Source: Panicum virgatum (Eukaryota > Streptophyta > Magnoliopsida > Poales > Poaceae). Taken from it: DNA of 64,000 nt. Where the stretch lies: positions 39,552,464 to 39,616,463 of the forward strand of contig NC_053139.1 of assembly GCF_016808335.1 (NCBI RefSeq), written 5' to 3'. Shown here piece by piece: positions 33,667 through 45,754 of this stretch. Made by a program: the position numbers and the translations under genes. The notes beneath the pieces were generated by a model that was given only the letters and a program-made list of their open reading frames with translations, searched no databases and was not told the DNA's origin. Each line of letters starts with the position of its first letter. Position 1 is the first letter of the stretch.

Positions 33667-35341
33667 TGTAAGGATCGATGGACCAAGAGGGGGTGAATTG
33701 GGCCTTTTTCAAATTTCTAAAACAAGGTAAAGCAACCTTAACCTATGCCAAACTAGTAAGGCTCAATTCACCAACCGGTTAGCTAGACAAACTACACAAG
33801 CTTACAAGGATACAACTAGATAAGAAACTAAGCAAGGTAGATCTAAGCTTAAGGTCAAGCACATGAATAATTGCATGAAAGTAAGTGCTTGAAAGTAAAG
33901 ATTGGGCAAGAGACAACCGGATTTTTTCCCGTGGTGTCGATGTGTTGGCACACACCCCTAATCCACGTTGTGACACTCACTAAGAGTCTTGTCACCTCCC
34001 AAGTCACCGAGACGAGGGCGCTCACTAAGAGTCTCCGTTCACCATCCCGGCGTGGTGGAGCTCAAGCCACGTACAAACTTCTTCGGGCTCCCACAATCGT
34101 TGGCAAGCTCCGGAAGAAACACCTTCAATCACCAAGATTGCCTAGGTGCTGCCAATCACCAAGAGTAACAAGCTAGGGCCTTCACTTGAGCAAGAACCGA
34201 TCACCAAGAACGGATGCACACAAGCTTCTCTCTACTCAAGTCCTTAGTCTTGCTTCTTGATTGATTGAATGAACAAATGTGTGGAAGATGAAGCTCAAGG
34301 TGGCTCTCAACAATGTATGAGTGTATGAATGTAGCCTGATGTTAAGAGAGTGCAAAATGACCCATTGGAGGGGTATATATAGGCAGCTCACACGAATAGA
34401 GCCGTTGGAGAAAAGCTGCCAGAAAACTGCGTAGCGCCGGTTAATCCGACGATCCTCCAATAGCCAGCATCGGTTTAACCGATGAATGTAAACTGCCCCT
34501 TCTGAAAACTAGCCTTTACAACTTGGGCAGATTAACTGATGTATCATCGGTTTAACCGGTGAGTGTAGTTGTCCACTGATCAACTGAAAAACCAAGTCTC
34601 TGGACAACTGCACCGACGTTAACTCAAAACCATCGTCGGTTTAACCGGTGAGTACAACTTCAGAAATCCCTGGAAAAACCATCTCACTGGTCAATTGCAC
34701 CGACGTATCAATTCAAACAGCGTCGGTTTAACCGGTGTATAGAACCTTGAAACACCCTGGAAAAACCAACTCTGGACTAATGCACCGACGTTAAATTCAA
34801 ACACGTCGGTTTAACCGGTGTATTGACTTGTCCAGACTCTGCTGACATCGTTTAACCGACGTATAGAAAAATGAAAGCGTCGGTTAAACCGGTGTTAAAG
34901 ACTTTTTCTGATTTTGCCTTTTCTGATTTGAGTCTTAAATGAAATCCAAATATTCTTGAGATATAAGTTGAAAACCACTTATTTGAACTTCTAGGAACCT
35001 GAGTGACCATAGTGTGCATCCATTTTTGATTGACCATGTCCATGCTCAAGTTATTTGGCCTTAACCCCTCTTAATAGTGCGATCACTACAAAACTATAAA
35101 ACCTATACTAACCTAAGTGTCCTTCTCAACCTTATGACACTTAGGACTAGAAAGATCCTTAGTCTTGACATATATATGAGTTGAATACCGAGATCGTCTT
35201 TTTGAATAATGAAATTGAGGGGCCTCTTTTGACATATGAGCAAATGAGCGATAATGATCTATTAAGCTGCACAAACTCATTAGTCACAATAATGGTTGTC
35301 ATTAATCACCGAAACATACCTTGAGGGCCTAGATGCTTACA
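33667..35341 (-). repeat. 3' LTR of the copia element
   Basis: It reads TGTAAGGATCG at the left and ends GATGCTTACA. It contains a palindrome-rich stretch at about 34430-34900. Confidence 0.95.
34430..34900. repeat. Palindrome array (CGGTTTAACCGG) in the copia 3' LTR
   Basis: At least eight copies of (A/G)TCGGTTTAACCGGTG or close variants occur. Several are preceded 15-30 bp upstream by CACCGACGT half-sites, giving nested inverted pairs. The 5' LTR repeats the array at about 44840-45305. Confidence 0.92.
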
Positions 35342-35354
35342 ATCTCCCCCTTTC
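35342..35354 (-). promoter_or_regulatory. Polypurine tract of the copia element
   Basis: On the minus strand GAAAGGGGGAGAT abuts the 3' LTR, the normal place for plus-strand priming. Confidence 0.8.
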
Positions 35355-35652
35355 TGGTGATTGATGACAATACAAACATAAATAACGAGAGAGCGAGAAA
35401 GATAAAACAGGATAAACACAAGCAAACTCGAAAAAGAACCAAGGAGCTCAACGGCTCAAACGAAATCTGTAGATATGTCTCAAACCACAGCATACTCAAG
35501 CGTCAAATGTACATATCCATGAATTAACATCAAATGAGATGTAAAAACATCAAGGTCCTGATAACTACGAGCTCTCTCTAACTCTACCCTCCCCCTGACT
35601 CCAACTCCCCTGGCTCTCTCCCCCTTTGGTGTCAAAGCACCAAAAAGGCGAG

Positions 35653-38328
35653 CTACTGGTCCGGCTGTCGCGGTACGGCAAGGAAGCGGTCCGAGTCATC
35701 ATCGTCGTCGTCGTCGGACGGTGAACCCTCGGTGACGGACGGGGGGTGTAGCTGTCGTCGAGGCTCTCGTGCTGGCACTACCTGGAAGAGGGTCCATAGA
35801 AGTGGTAATCGGCTCAGCAGAAGATGTGTCAACATCTGAAGTAGTAAGTGCTGAAGCTGCCGGCTGTGTCGACTGCTGAAGTAGACACCCCTCTCCTCCT
35901 CCCCCTGAAAGTAGTGTCTGTGGTACGACGGGGAGGGCGACTGACTGCACTGCCGACGGTGAGTCCTGAAAGAGTGTAGTCGCTGGCAGTGGTGAGAAGA
36001 GCGGACGACCGACAGACCCAAGGAGTGCGAACATCGAGAACGTGGTCTCCGGTGTCGCTGAGGTAGCTGGAGCTGGAGTGACTGCAAGCTGAGGTGCTCC
36101 AACACCCTAAAGGCCTGGCTGTCCTGGCTGCTGCGGGGCAAGTCCGGTGTGAGTGTAAAGCTAAGTAATCATCCCGAACATCGCCATCATGCCCTGCTGC
36201 ATCTGCTGGAACTGAGTGTCTGTCCTCTGTGATACTCGATCAATAAGCCCGACAAACCACTCCTCCGCTGCAGCACGCTCTCGGGTGGCCTCCCTCTGTA
36301 TCGCTGCAAGCTGAGCCTCATGGGCTCTCTTGGCCTCCTCTTGAGCGATCCGATCCTCTCTCTGCTGAGTAACAAGCTGCTGAAGAAGAGAGGTGAGCTC
36401 GGACGGCTGAGTCACCTGGGCTCTGTGACAGTGGCAGGTGCTGGTGACTCTGGAGCTGTCTCTCTAGACCCCCCTGCCTCATGGTCGTGACTAGCTGGGG
36501 CTGCTGCAGGAAAGTACTCGACGTCCTCGGAGGAGTCTAACTCAAGCTCAGACCAGTGTATATCATCATCTCCTCCGGGAAGCTGGGCCTCGGCAGCTAG
36601 CAGTGCCTCATCCTCCTGTGCCACTCGGGCCTGTGCCTCAGGCGACAACTGTGCCATGGCAGCTCTCTCTGTCTGTCTACCTCTCCTCCGGTCTTGGGGA
36701 GCTGTCGGACGATAAACTGGGAACCGGGGAGCCTCGTCCTGATGGTAGACTGCACTGACGGGTGACTCAACTGGCACGATCATAGAACAAATATAGCTGA
36801 TCCAGTGAGCATACGGAAACTGCCTCACGACCCCCATCCCGTCAGTGATAACATCCTCGATCTCAGCCAAAATGAAGTCAACTATATCAAACGGCTCGTG
36901 AGTGAGGATGTGAAGTAGTAGCAGCTGCTGCAGGCCAGTGAACCCCTCAGGGTAGCCACTCCTCGGTAACAGAGTCCTCCGGAGGGCCATGTGAACTGCG
37001 TATGCCTCTGGGGTCAGCAGGCTGGGGACTCTAGCGTACGAAGCTAGGAACGGTTGGCGGAAGCACTGAGAGATCGCCTCGTGAGAAGGTGCAATCCCGC
37101 CGATCATGGCTCTGCGCGGTGGATCTGCATCTCCGTATACCATCTCATGCAGGGAGACGTCGACCAAGTCAACTCCAAGAATCCCTGCTATAGTCGCCCT
37201 GGACGGACCAAAGACCTGGCCTCCAAACACGAAGTGTACTGCTCTGCGCTCTGGAGCTATCCAAGCTGTGGCATAGAACACTCTGACCCAGTCCTCAATA
37301 TATTTGTTCTGCTCTATCTGAAGTAACCTGGGCAGGCCTCTGAAGTGAGCGAAGTGCTCTCTGACGTCTGCTCCCCCCGCGGTTGTCCTCAGTGACACCC
37401 AGTCAAGCACTCTGTGCGGGAAGATCCTGTGGCCCCGCCTCTGGTAGGTCTCGTAGAAGCTGGACTGAAGTAGTGTCCAGAACCTACGGTCGACCCTGCT
37501 GTCATGGGTCATGGGGAACCAGTCCTCCTCCCCAACACTCCACCTGAGCCTCTTGACCTTCGCCGCATTGGCCTTGGTCAAGTTCTGGAGCAGCACACCT
37601 GGCTCCAGACGCACAACAGTGTCCACACGGAACACTGCGCGCTCGGACTCTAGGGCCTCGGCTCTACGGGCTGCTGCTGCTGCTGCTGCGGACCTGCGAG
37701 GCTCCTGTGGCTGGTGACCTCCTCGCGTCCTCGGTCCAGTGCGACGCTCGGTCGCCGGAGAAGACTCTCCTGCTGGGGACGTCTGCCGAGTGCGGCTAGA
37801 ACGTCGGAGAGTCGGTGACTCCTGTGTGCCCTGCCCCTGAGACTGCTCAGACTGCTCTTCCTCTAAATCTGCATCTGACTCTGCAGCTGAAATTGAGTGA
37901 TCTGACTCTGCTGCTGCCTCGGTCGTGGCTCTGGTGGCCCTAGCACCTCTGACACTGCCCATACCTCGACCTCTGCCCCTGCCCGTTGCTGGCTGCTCTC
38001 TGATCGCGAATGGGCGAGCACGGCCTGACGCCTGCTCCTCGGCGGCCTTGGCTTGCTCAGAGTGGTGCTGCGCATGGGCAGTGGCGATGGCGTCACGCAG
38101 GTGGTGGCGGCGCGGCGTGGCGACGGCGGTTACGCGTCGCAGAGGGAGTGCGGGCGGTGCAGAGGACGCACGGGCGGCGTGGCGCGGCGGCGCAGCACGG
38201 GCGCACAGTGGTGGTGTGGAGCGGCGGCGACGCACAGTGCTGGCGGCGTGGATCGGCGGCGCTGGAGAGGCGGATCGAGCTGTGGCGGCGAGTCGAGTCG
38301 GGAAAACAAAAAGAAGTGAGATGGGCAT
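35653..38328 (-). pseudogene. Extra ORF downstream of copia pol (638-aa frame plus C-terminal parts)
   Basis: The main open frame is 38328-36412 (638 codons). The continuation is in other frames: 36415-36161 (coiled-coil-like, Glu/Gln/Arg-rich) and about 36141-35653 (Pro/Ser-rich, ending in an Asp run and RFLAVPRQPDQ), so at least two frameshifts break it. The N-terminal 250 residues are Ala/Arg-rich and low complexity. Residues about 260-540 look globular (RFWTLLQSSFYETYQRRGH, VHFVFGGQVFGPSRATIAG, GFTGLQQLLLLHIL) and by eye recall the 'putative plant transposon protein' domain family. Position matches the env-like ORF of Sireviruses, but no convincing signal peptide or membrane anchor is present. 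Function unknown. Confidence 0.75.
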
Positions 38329-38375
38329 CCGCGGGCAAGATAGATATATGATATGTGGGCCCCACGATTTTCTTT

Positions 38376-38690
38376 AACGCCGGTCGATCCGATGCGTAGG
38401 GTTTGAACACCGGTTGAATTCGTCGGTTCAGTTCACCCGAGACTCCGCAAATTTGCATTTGGACGCCGGTTGAACCGATGCTGCTAAAAAAGAACTCGCC
38501 AGTTGATTGATCAAATCGCCGGTTGATTACTAGGACTGATCTGTATTTGCGTTCGCCGGTTGATCCGATGTCCTGACTTTTGCATACGCCGGTTGAACGC
38601 CTGAAACTGACTGAGTTGAGACACAACTTTAGCAACACCGGTTAAACCGATGGGTATAGATCCATTTAAACGTCGGTTTAACCGGTGAAC
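38376..38690. repeat. Second palindrome array, just upstream of the extra ORF
   Basis: About eight sites of the types CGCCGGTTGAACCGATG, CGCCGGTTGATCCGATG, ACACCGGTTAAACCGATG and CGTCGGTTTAACCGGTG lie 50-360 nt upstream (on the element's strand) of the extra ORF start. They are the same motif class as in the LTRs. Confidence 0.88.
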
Positions 38691-39324
38691 CTAAAAACCC
38701 TTCTCTCAGCTCACTCTTCTATGCTAAGTCCAATAAACTTATAAAATTCAAATAAACTCAAGTTAATGGACTTGCATAGGCGACTTTACCCCCTCAAAGT
38801 AAATAGGATAGCACACTAGCTTAAATAATTTTCTTTTTGAACACAAGGGAAAGCCGCAAAGCGAGACAAAACGCCAAATAAAATGTATGAGCCTTGTCAT
38901 AGGAATATTGAAGATAGAGAGCTTCAAACTCATCATGACATTGCTCACTAGGCAATAACGCACCTAACACTTTGCTCTTTTCACTCTTCATGAATTAAGA
39001 TCTTGTATATGAAACAAGTCTCATTTTCATCAAGTGATCTCCTTTGTGACCCTTAGGCATGCAAGGATGGTGCAAGCTACAACCACATGCGAAAGAAGAG
39101 TAGACATGAAGTGCACATCTATATGACAAGAAATGCATAGCAAGAATTTTAAGATCTACTTGTCAAGTTTGAACCCACGGGAAGCTTCTTCATGATGAGC
39201 CTTTCTACAAACCTAGAGGAAAACAAGTGGACCACCACCTCTAGCTAAGCCCTTGCTCATCACTATCTTACCATGGTTAGACAAGTGTCCTATATGTATG
39301 CATTTTTCTATATGACATGGCAAC

Positions 39325-42300
39325 TTACATGACGTTTGCCGCATCTAGCGCATTAAGCTCATTCCTTAGCCTAGCAAAGGTGCTCTCGTCTAATGGTTTT
39401 GTGAATATATCCGCCAATTGCTCCTCGGATCTCACACCTTGAAGAGATATGTCTCCTTTGGCTTCGTGATCACGCAAGAAGTGATGGCGAATATCAATGT
39501 GCTTTGTGCGAGAGTGTTAAACCGGATTCTTGGCAATTTTTATGGCACTTTCATTGTCACAAAGGAGTGGTATCCTATCTAGTTTCACACCAAAGTCCAA
39601 AAGGGTTTGCTTCATATATAGGATTTGGGCACAACATGCACCGGCCGCTATATATTTTGCTTCCGCGGTGGACAAGGCCACGGAATTTTGCTTCTTACTC
39701 GACCAAGAAACTAGAGAATGCCCAAGCAAGTGGCAACCCCCGGAGGTACTCTTGCGATCCACACGGCTTCCGGCAAAATCCGAATCCGAGTATCCCAAGA
39801 GATCTAAGCTAGCGCCTTTGGGGTACCACAAGCGTATGCTTGGGGTGTGCTTGAGATACCGAAGGATCCTATTCACAACCGAGAGGTGTGATTCCTTTGG
39901 GTTTGCTTGAAAGCGGGCACACAAGCACACACTAAACATTATATCAGGCCTAGATGCGGTAAGGTAAAGCAAAGACCATATCATAGAACGATAGAGGGAT
40001 TGATCAACCGGTTTACCGTCCACATCCAAGTCGAGATGCCCATTAGTTGCCATGGGTGTATTGATTGGCTTGCACTCATCCATCTTGAACTTCTTCAAGA
40101 TATCTTTAGTATACTTTTCTTGATGGATGAATGTCCCTTCCTTCAATTGTTTGACTTGAAAACCAAGGAAGAAGGTCAATTCGCCAATCATGGACATCTC
40201 GAATTCCCTAGACATCATGGTAGCAAACTCATGGCTTAGTGAATCGTTAGTTGAGCCAAAGATAATATTGTCAACATAAATTTGACAAATGAAAAGATCC
40301 CCGTTGATGTCTTTTGTGAACAATGTGGTGTCCACCCTCCCGATCTTGAAGCATTGCATGATTAGGAAGTCACGAAGCCTCTCATACCAAGCCCTTGGAG
40401 CTTGTTTGAGCCCATAGAGTGCCTTGTGCAACCTATAAACATGGTTAGGATTCCTCGGATCTTCAAACCCGGGAGATTGCTCAACATAAACAAGTTCGTT
40501 AATTACGCCATTTAAGAAAGCACTTTTCACATCCATTTGATATAACTTAATATTGTGATGTGAAGAGTAAGCAAGAAGGATGCGGATAGCTTCAAGTCTT
40601 GCGACCGGAGCAAAAGTTTCATCAAAATCCAAACCTTCGACTTGAGAGAACCCTTTTGCCACAAGTCTTGCTTTGTTGCGTATCACCACCCCATGTTCAT
40701 CTTGTTTGTTCTGAAAGACCCACTTAGTGCCGATGATGTTCTTATCTTTTGGAGGAGTTTCGAGAACCCAAACTTCATTGTGGGTGAAGTTGTTCAATTC
40801 TTCTTGCATGGCTATCACCCAATCCGAGTCCTCAAGTGCTTCCTCTACGCTAGTGGATTCAATACAAGAAACAAACGAGTAATATTCGCAAAATGAAGCA
40901 TGCTTAGAGCGAGTTCTTACTCCCTTGGAAGGACTCCCAATGATTTGACCAATTGGATGATCCTTGGAGATGCGACCATGCTTCACTAGCGGTACTTGCG
41001 TGGATGCTTGTTGGGGTGCATGATGGGTGACTTGTGCTTGTGGTGGAACATTTTGCTCTTTTTGTTCTTGGACTTGGGGTGTTGGCGTTGGCACATTTTC
41101 TTGAGGTAGTGGATCATCTTTTTCTTGATCTTCGTCCACTTGGGGCGCCGTGGAGGTGCTTGGTGTAGATGAGGAAGGTCCTCCCCCTTGATCATTGCCT
41201 TCATGCACCTCTTCCGGCTTGATATCCCCAATGGACATATTCTTCAAAGCTTCATCAATCTCGTCATCACCTACATTGTCATAGCCAACAACCTCCTCTT
41301 GGGAGTCATTAGATTCATCAAACTCCACATCACATATTTCTTCAACTAACCCGTAGGTTTGATTGAATACTCTATATGCTTTGGAGTTTGATGCATAACC
41401 AAGAAAGAAACCTTCATCACATCTACTCTCAAACTTACCGAGCCTTTTCTTCTTATAGATGAAGCATTTGCAACCAAAGACTCCAAAGTAGGATATATTT
41501 GGTTTCTTCCCGGTGATGAGCTCATATGGAGTTTTCTTGAGGAGTCGGTGGGGATACACTCGGTTGGATGCATGACACGCCGTATTGATTGTTTCCGTCC
41601 AAAACTTCTCGGACGTGCCATAATCATCCAACATTGCTCTTGCTAGAGTGATTAGTGTTTTGTTCTTTCTTTCCACCACTCCATTTTGTTGAGGCGTGTA
41701 GGTGGCGGAGAACTCATGCTTGATGCCCTCTTCATCGCACCATTCTTCAATCTTCATATTTTTGAACTCGGTGCCGTTGTCACTCCGGATCTTCACAATT
41801 GGGGAGTTGTACTCCCTTTGAGCTCTTCTTGCAAATGTCTTGAAGATTTCTGGAGTTTCACCCTTATCGCCTAGAAACATGACCCAAGTATAGCGTGAAA
41901 AATCATCAACAATTACTAGGCAATAGAGGTTACCACCAATGCTCTTGTATGTAGTTGGACCAAAGAGATCCATGTGTAGTAGCTCGAGCGGCTTGGAGGT
42001 AGACAACATTGTCTTGATCGGATGATGTGTTGCAACTTGTTTTCCGGCTTGACATGCTTTACATAGTTTATTCTTGTCAAATGTGACATCCTTCAAGCCG
42101 GTGATCATCCCTCTCTTGTGGGCTTTCTTGAGGTTGCTCATGCCAATATGAGCAATTCTTCTATGCCAAAGCCACCCAAGAGACGACTTGGTGAAGAGGC
42201 ATGTCATGGAGCTTGTTTTCTTTGAAGAGAAATCCACCAAGTAAATGTTGCCATGCCTAAACCCCGTGAATACCATTGACTTGTCTTTTTCAAGAGTTAC

Positions 42301-42582
42301 TACAACACCATTCTTGTCAAAGGTACACGTTAGTCCAAGATCACATAATTGAGCAATAGAAATAAGATTAAAACTAAGTGTTTCTACAAACAAGACATTA
42401 GAAATAGATAAGTCTTTAGAAATAGCTATTCTACCCAAACCTAAGACTTTCCCCCTTGAGTTATCACCATAGGTGACATGTTCATGATCGCCGGGGTCTT
42501 CAAGAGAGGTGAACATGCTATCATTGCCGGTCATGTGTTGAGACTTGAGAGCAACTGCTATCAAGTACCTAATATTTTCCAC
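39325..42582 (-). pseudogene. Copia pol: integrase, reverse transcriptase, RNase H; inactivated
   Basis: Integrase has the HHCC zinc region (CKACQAGK) and the Asp, Asp, Glu set in [17 protein letters not shown] and [12 protein letters not shown] has [12 protein letters not shown], but its active site reads YVDN instead of YVDD (Asn codon 40267-40269). RNase H has [19 protein letters not shown] and [13 protein letters not shown] at 39517-39519 after [12 protein letters not shown] cuts off about 64 residues, and the natural end is TAA at 39325-39327. The protease site upstream (about 42545-42570) has Ser for Gly in its Asp-Ser-Gly motif and a 7-bp TCTCAAG duplication that shifts the frame. Its start at 42582 is therefore not a genuine initiation site. 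Confidence 0.92.
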
Positions 42583-42614
42583 CGGCTTTGTTGTTCACCT
42601 ACACAAATGAGAAT

Positions 42615-44012
42615 TCACTTTTGAGTTTTAGGAACCCAAACAAGCTTTGGGCCTTGCACATGTGTGACAAGAGCTTTTGGGACCCAAAGTTGCTTGGGGA
42701 GCTTCTTCTTTGACTCCTTAGCAATTTTGCCAATGAATTTGGCCTTCACCTTGCCCTTCACTTTACTCAAGAGAAAATGGTTATTTTGAAACATTGATGA
42801 GTAATTCTTTGGTAAAGTGGGAAGAGGGCGTGATGGAGGTGGAGGTAGCGATGATTCTTCATTGGTTAGGGCGATGGTGACGATATCTTCTTCCTCATCA
42901 CTTGATTCTTCGCTTGATGAGACATCGGTCACCCACTCTTGTTTTTCTACCAAGAAGCTTCTCTTGGTGTTGCCCTTTTTCTTTGGGAAGAGCTTGGTTT
43001 TCTTGTCATGGCTCTTCTTCTTCCCAACTTTCTTGTTTTTGTTCTTCTTCTCATCTTCATCATCATCGTTTGAGTCATGGCGATGCTTGCTCTTGTTGTC
43101 CTTCTTTCTTTTGTCCGGCTTGGGGCAATTTGGAGCAATGTGACCTTTTTCTCCACAATTGTAGCAATTTTTGTTCTTGACATCTCCCCATGGCCGGAAC
43201 ATTCTTCTTTTAGGGTCAAAGTTGAAACCCTTCTTGTTGATCTTGTCATTCAAGCGTGTGAACTTTCTCATCATGAGAGCAAGTTCTCCATCATCTTCTT
43301 CATCGGATGACCTCTCATGATGATCTTCTTCTTCATTGCTTGAGCTTAATTCTTGCTTGACCATCTTGAGCTTGCGGTGCTTGTTTGCCTTGGTTTTGAG
43401 AGAAATTATTTTGCTTGTAGTTGGCTCTTCGGACATACCAAGTATCCTCATTTCATGAGCACGAATTTCACCCACAAGCTCTCCCACTTCCATTGTGTCA
43501 AGATTCTCCTTTTGAAGCATAGCATTTATGATGTTGTATTTGGGCTTTGGTAGGAGCATGAGAATCTTGCAGTTGATGGAGCCACTGTCAATTTTAGAAA
43601 CTTCAAGAGCATTAATGTTCTTGACAATGACATTCAAGCGAGAATACATATCATTGCAATTTTCATGAGCTAGCATCTTAAAGGAATCATATTTAGCTCT
43701 AAACAAGTGATACTTTTGCTCACGAACTTTTGTAGAGCCTTCATGAATTTCAATTAGCTCTTTCCAAATATCACTTGCTAAGTCCATGCCATTTACTCTA
43801 GCAAAGACTTCCTCACTAATGGCTTCGAAAATTGTATTTCTAGCCTTTGCATTCCATTTTAATTGTTCTGTGGTGGGAGTTCCGGTGAACCCGGTCTTAG
43901 TTGCCAACCACACTTCGGGGGCAATCGCATCAAGGTATGCGGCTATGTGAACTTTCCAATAAGCAAAGTTCTTGCCCTCGAAGTGAGGCGGCGAACCACC
44001 CATCTTGGCCAT
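42615..44012 (-). CDS. Copia gag, 465 aa, open
   Basis: It starts MAKMGGSPPHFEGKNFAYW, a UBN2/copia-type gag N-terminus, and is open through to LVWVPKTQK. The zinc knuckle CYNCGEKGHIAPNC is intact at about residue 282. Flanking acidic (SSDEEDDGE) and Lys-rich stretches follow. The reading frame is undamaged, unlike pol, so particle protein could still be made. It lies 55 nt from the PBS. Its stop is followed by the damaged protease. Confidence 0.93.
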   Translation of the reverse strand: MAKMGGSPPHFEGKNFAYWKVHIAAYLDAIAPEVWLATKTGFTGTPTTEQLKWNAKARNTIFEAISEEVFARVNGMDLASDIWKELIEIHEGSTKVREQKYHLFRAKYDSFKMLAHENCNDMYSRLNVIVKNINALEVSKIDSGSINCKILMLLPKPKYNIINAMLQKENLDTMEVGELVGEIRAHEMRILGMSEEPTTSKIISLKTKANKHRKLKMVKQELSSSNEEEDHHERSSDEEDDGELALMMRKFTRLNDKINKKGFNFDPKRRMFRPWGDVKNKNCYNCGEKGHIAPNCPKPDKRKKDNKSKHRHDSNDDDEDEKKNKNKKVGKKKSHDKKTKLFPKKKGNTKRSFLVEKQEWVTDVSSSEESSDEEEDIVTIALTNEESSLPPPPSRPLPTLPKNYSSMFQNNHFLLSKVKGKVKAKFIGKIAKESKKKLPKQLWVPKALVTHVQGPKLVWVPKTQK

Positions 44013-44055
44013 AGCTCTAGGCGGTGAAGCCTAATGATCCAAATGAGCAACGAGG

Positions 44056-44066
44056 CTCTGATACCA
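44056..44066 (-). promoter_or_regulatory. Primer binding site of the copia element
   Basis: On the minus strand TGGTATCAGAG follows the 5' LTR after two bases, matching initiator tRNA-Met. Confidence 0.9.
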
Positions 44067-44068
44067 AT

Positions 44069-45749
44069 TGTAAGGATCGATGGACCAAGAGGGGGTGAAT
44101 TGGGCCTTTTTCAAATTTCTAAAACAAGGTAAAACAACCTTAACCTATGCAAAACTAGTAAGGCTCAATTCACCAACCGGTTAGCTAGACAAACTACACA
44201 AGCTTACAAGGATACAACTAGATAAGAAACTAAGTAAGGTAGAGCTAAGCTATGATCTCTAAGGTCAAGCACATGAATAATTACATGAAAGTAAGTGCTT
44301 GAAAGTAAAGAGTGGGCAACAGACAATCGGATTTTTTCCCGTGGTGTCGATGTGTTGGCACACACCCCTAATCCACGTTGTGACACTCACTAAGAGTCTT
44401 ATCACCTTCCAAGTCACCGAGACGAGGGCGCTCACTAAGAGTCTCCGTTCACCATCCCGGCGTGGTGGAGCTCAAGCCACGTACAAACTTCTTCGGGCTC
44501 CCACAATCGTTGGCAAGCTCCGGAAGAAACACCTTCAATCACCAAGATCGCATAGGTGCTGCTAATCACCAAGAGTAACAAGCTAGGGCCTTCACTTGAG
44601 CAATAACCGATCACCAAGAACGGATGCACACAAGCTTCTCTCTACTCAAGTCCTTAGTCTTGCTTCTTGATTGATTGAATGAACAAATGTGTGGAAGATG
44701 AAGCTCAAGGTGGCTCTCAACAATGTATGAGTGTATGAATGTAGCCTGATGTTAAGAGAGTGCAAAATGACCCATTGGAGGGGTATATAGGCAGCTCACA
44801 CGAATAGAGCCGTTGGAGAAAAGCTGCCAGAAAACTGCGTAGCGCCGGTTAATCCGACGATCCTCCAATAACCAGCGTTGGTTTAACCGATGAATGTAAA
44901 CTGCCCCTTCTAAAAACTAGCCGTTACAACTTGGGCAGATTAACCGACGTATCATCGGTTTAACCGGTGAGTGTAGTTGTCCACTGATCAACTGAAAAAC
45001 CAAGTCTGTGGACAACTGCACCGACGTTAACTCAAAACCATCGTCGGTTTAACCGGTGAGTACAACTTCAGAAATCCCTAGAAAAACCATCTCACTGGTC
45101 AATTGCACCGACGTATCAATTCAAACAGCATCGGTTTAACCGGTGTATAGAACCTTGAAACACCCTGGAAAAACCAACTCTGGACTAATGCACCGACGTT
45201 AAATTCAAACACGTCAGTTTAACCGGTGTATTGACTTGTCCAGACTCTGCTGACTTCGTTTAACCGACGTATAGAAAAATGAAAGCGTCGGTTAAACCGG
45301 TGTTAAAGACTTTTTCTGATTTTGCCTTTTCTGATTTGAGTCTTGAATGAAATCCAAATATTCTTGAGATATAAGTTGAAAACCACTTATTTGAACTTCT
45401 AGGAACCTGAGTGACCATAGTGTGCATCCATTTTTGATTGACCATGTCCATGCTCAAGTTACTTGGCATTAACCCCTCTTAATAGTGCGATCACTACAAA
45501 ACTATAAAACCTATACTAATCTAAGTGTCCTTCTCAACCTTATGACACTTAGGACTAGAAAGATCCTTAGTCTTGACATATATTTGAGTTGAATACCGAG
45601 ATCGCCTTTTTGAATAATGAAATTGAGGGGCCTCTTTTGACATATGACCAAATGAGCGATAATGATCTATTAAGCTGCACAAACTCATTAGTCACAATAA
45701 TGGTTGTCATTAATCACCGAAACATACCTTGAGGGCCTAGATGCTTACA
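44069..45749 (-). repeat. 5' LTR of the copia element
   Basis: A near-identical copy of 33667-35341 with the same palindrome array at 44840-45305. Small length differences total six bases. Confidence 0.95.
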
Positions 45750-45754
45750 GCACT

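Larger units (their letters stand above)
33667..45749 (-). mobile_element. Ty1/copia element, Sirevirus/Maximus-like, with extra ORF, defective
   Basis: A 12,083-bp element on the minus strand, flanked by GCACT (33662-33666 and 45750-45754). LTRs are 33667-35341 and 44069-45749 (1675 and 1681 bp, few differences). The order on its own strand is LTR, tRNA-Met PBS, gag, pol (PR-IN-RT-RNaseH), palindrome array, extra ORF, polypurine tract, LTR. The integrase-before-RT order makes it copia. The extra 3' ORF and long LTRs point to Sireviruses. It looks younger than the chromovirus, since its LTRs are more alike. Confidence 0.93.

Noticed and set aside
31770..33730. Many long GC-rich frames on both strands
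   Set aside because: All lie in the non-coding 5-kb LTR; several frames are open at once and none has a domain.
34430..34900. Regularly spaced motif array as a CRISPR-like array
   Set aside because: Spacing is irregular, the element is a plant LTR and both LTRs carry the same spacers, so these are LTR-internal palindromes.
39504..43180. Plus-strand frames over the copia pol and gag
   Set aside because: They are complementary shadows of the minus-strand retroelement genes.
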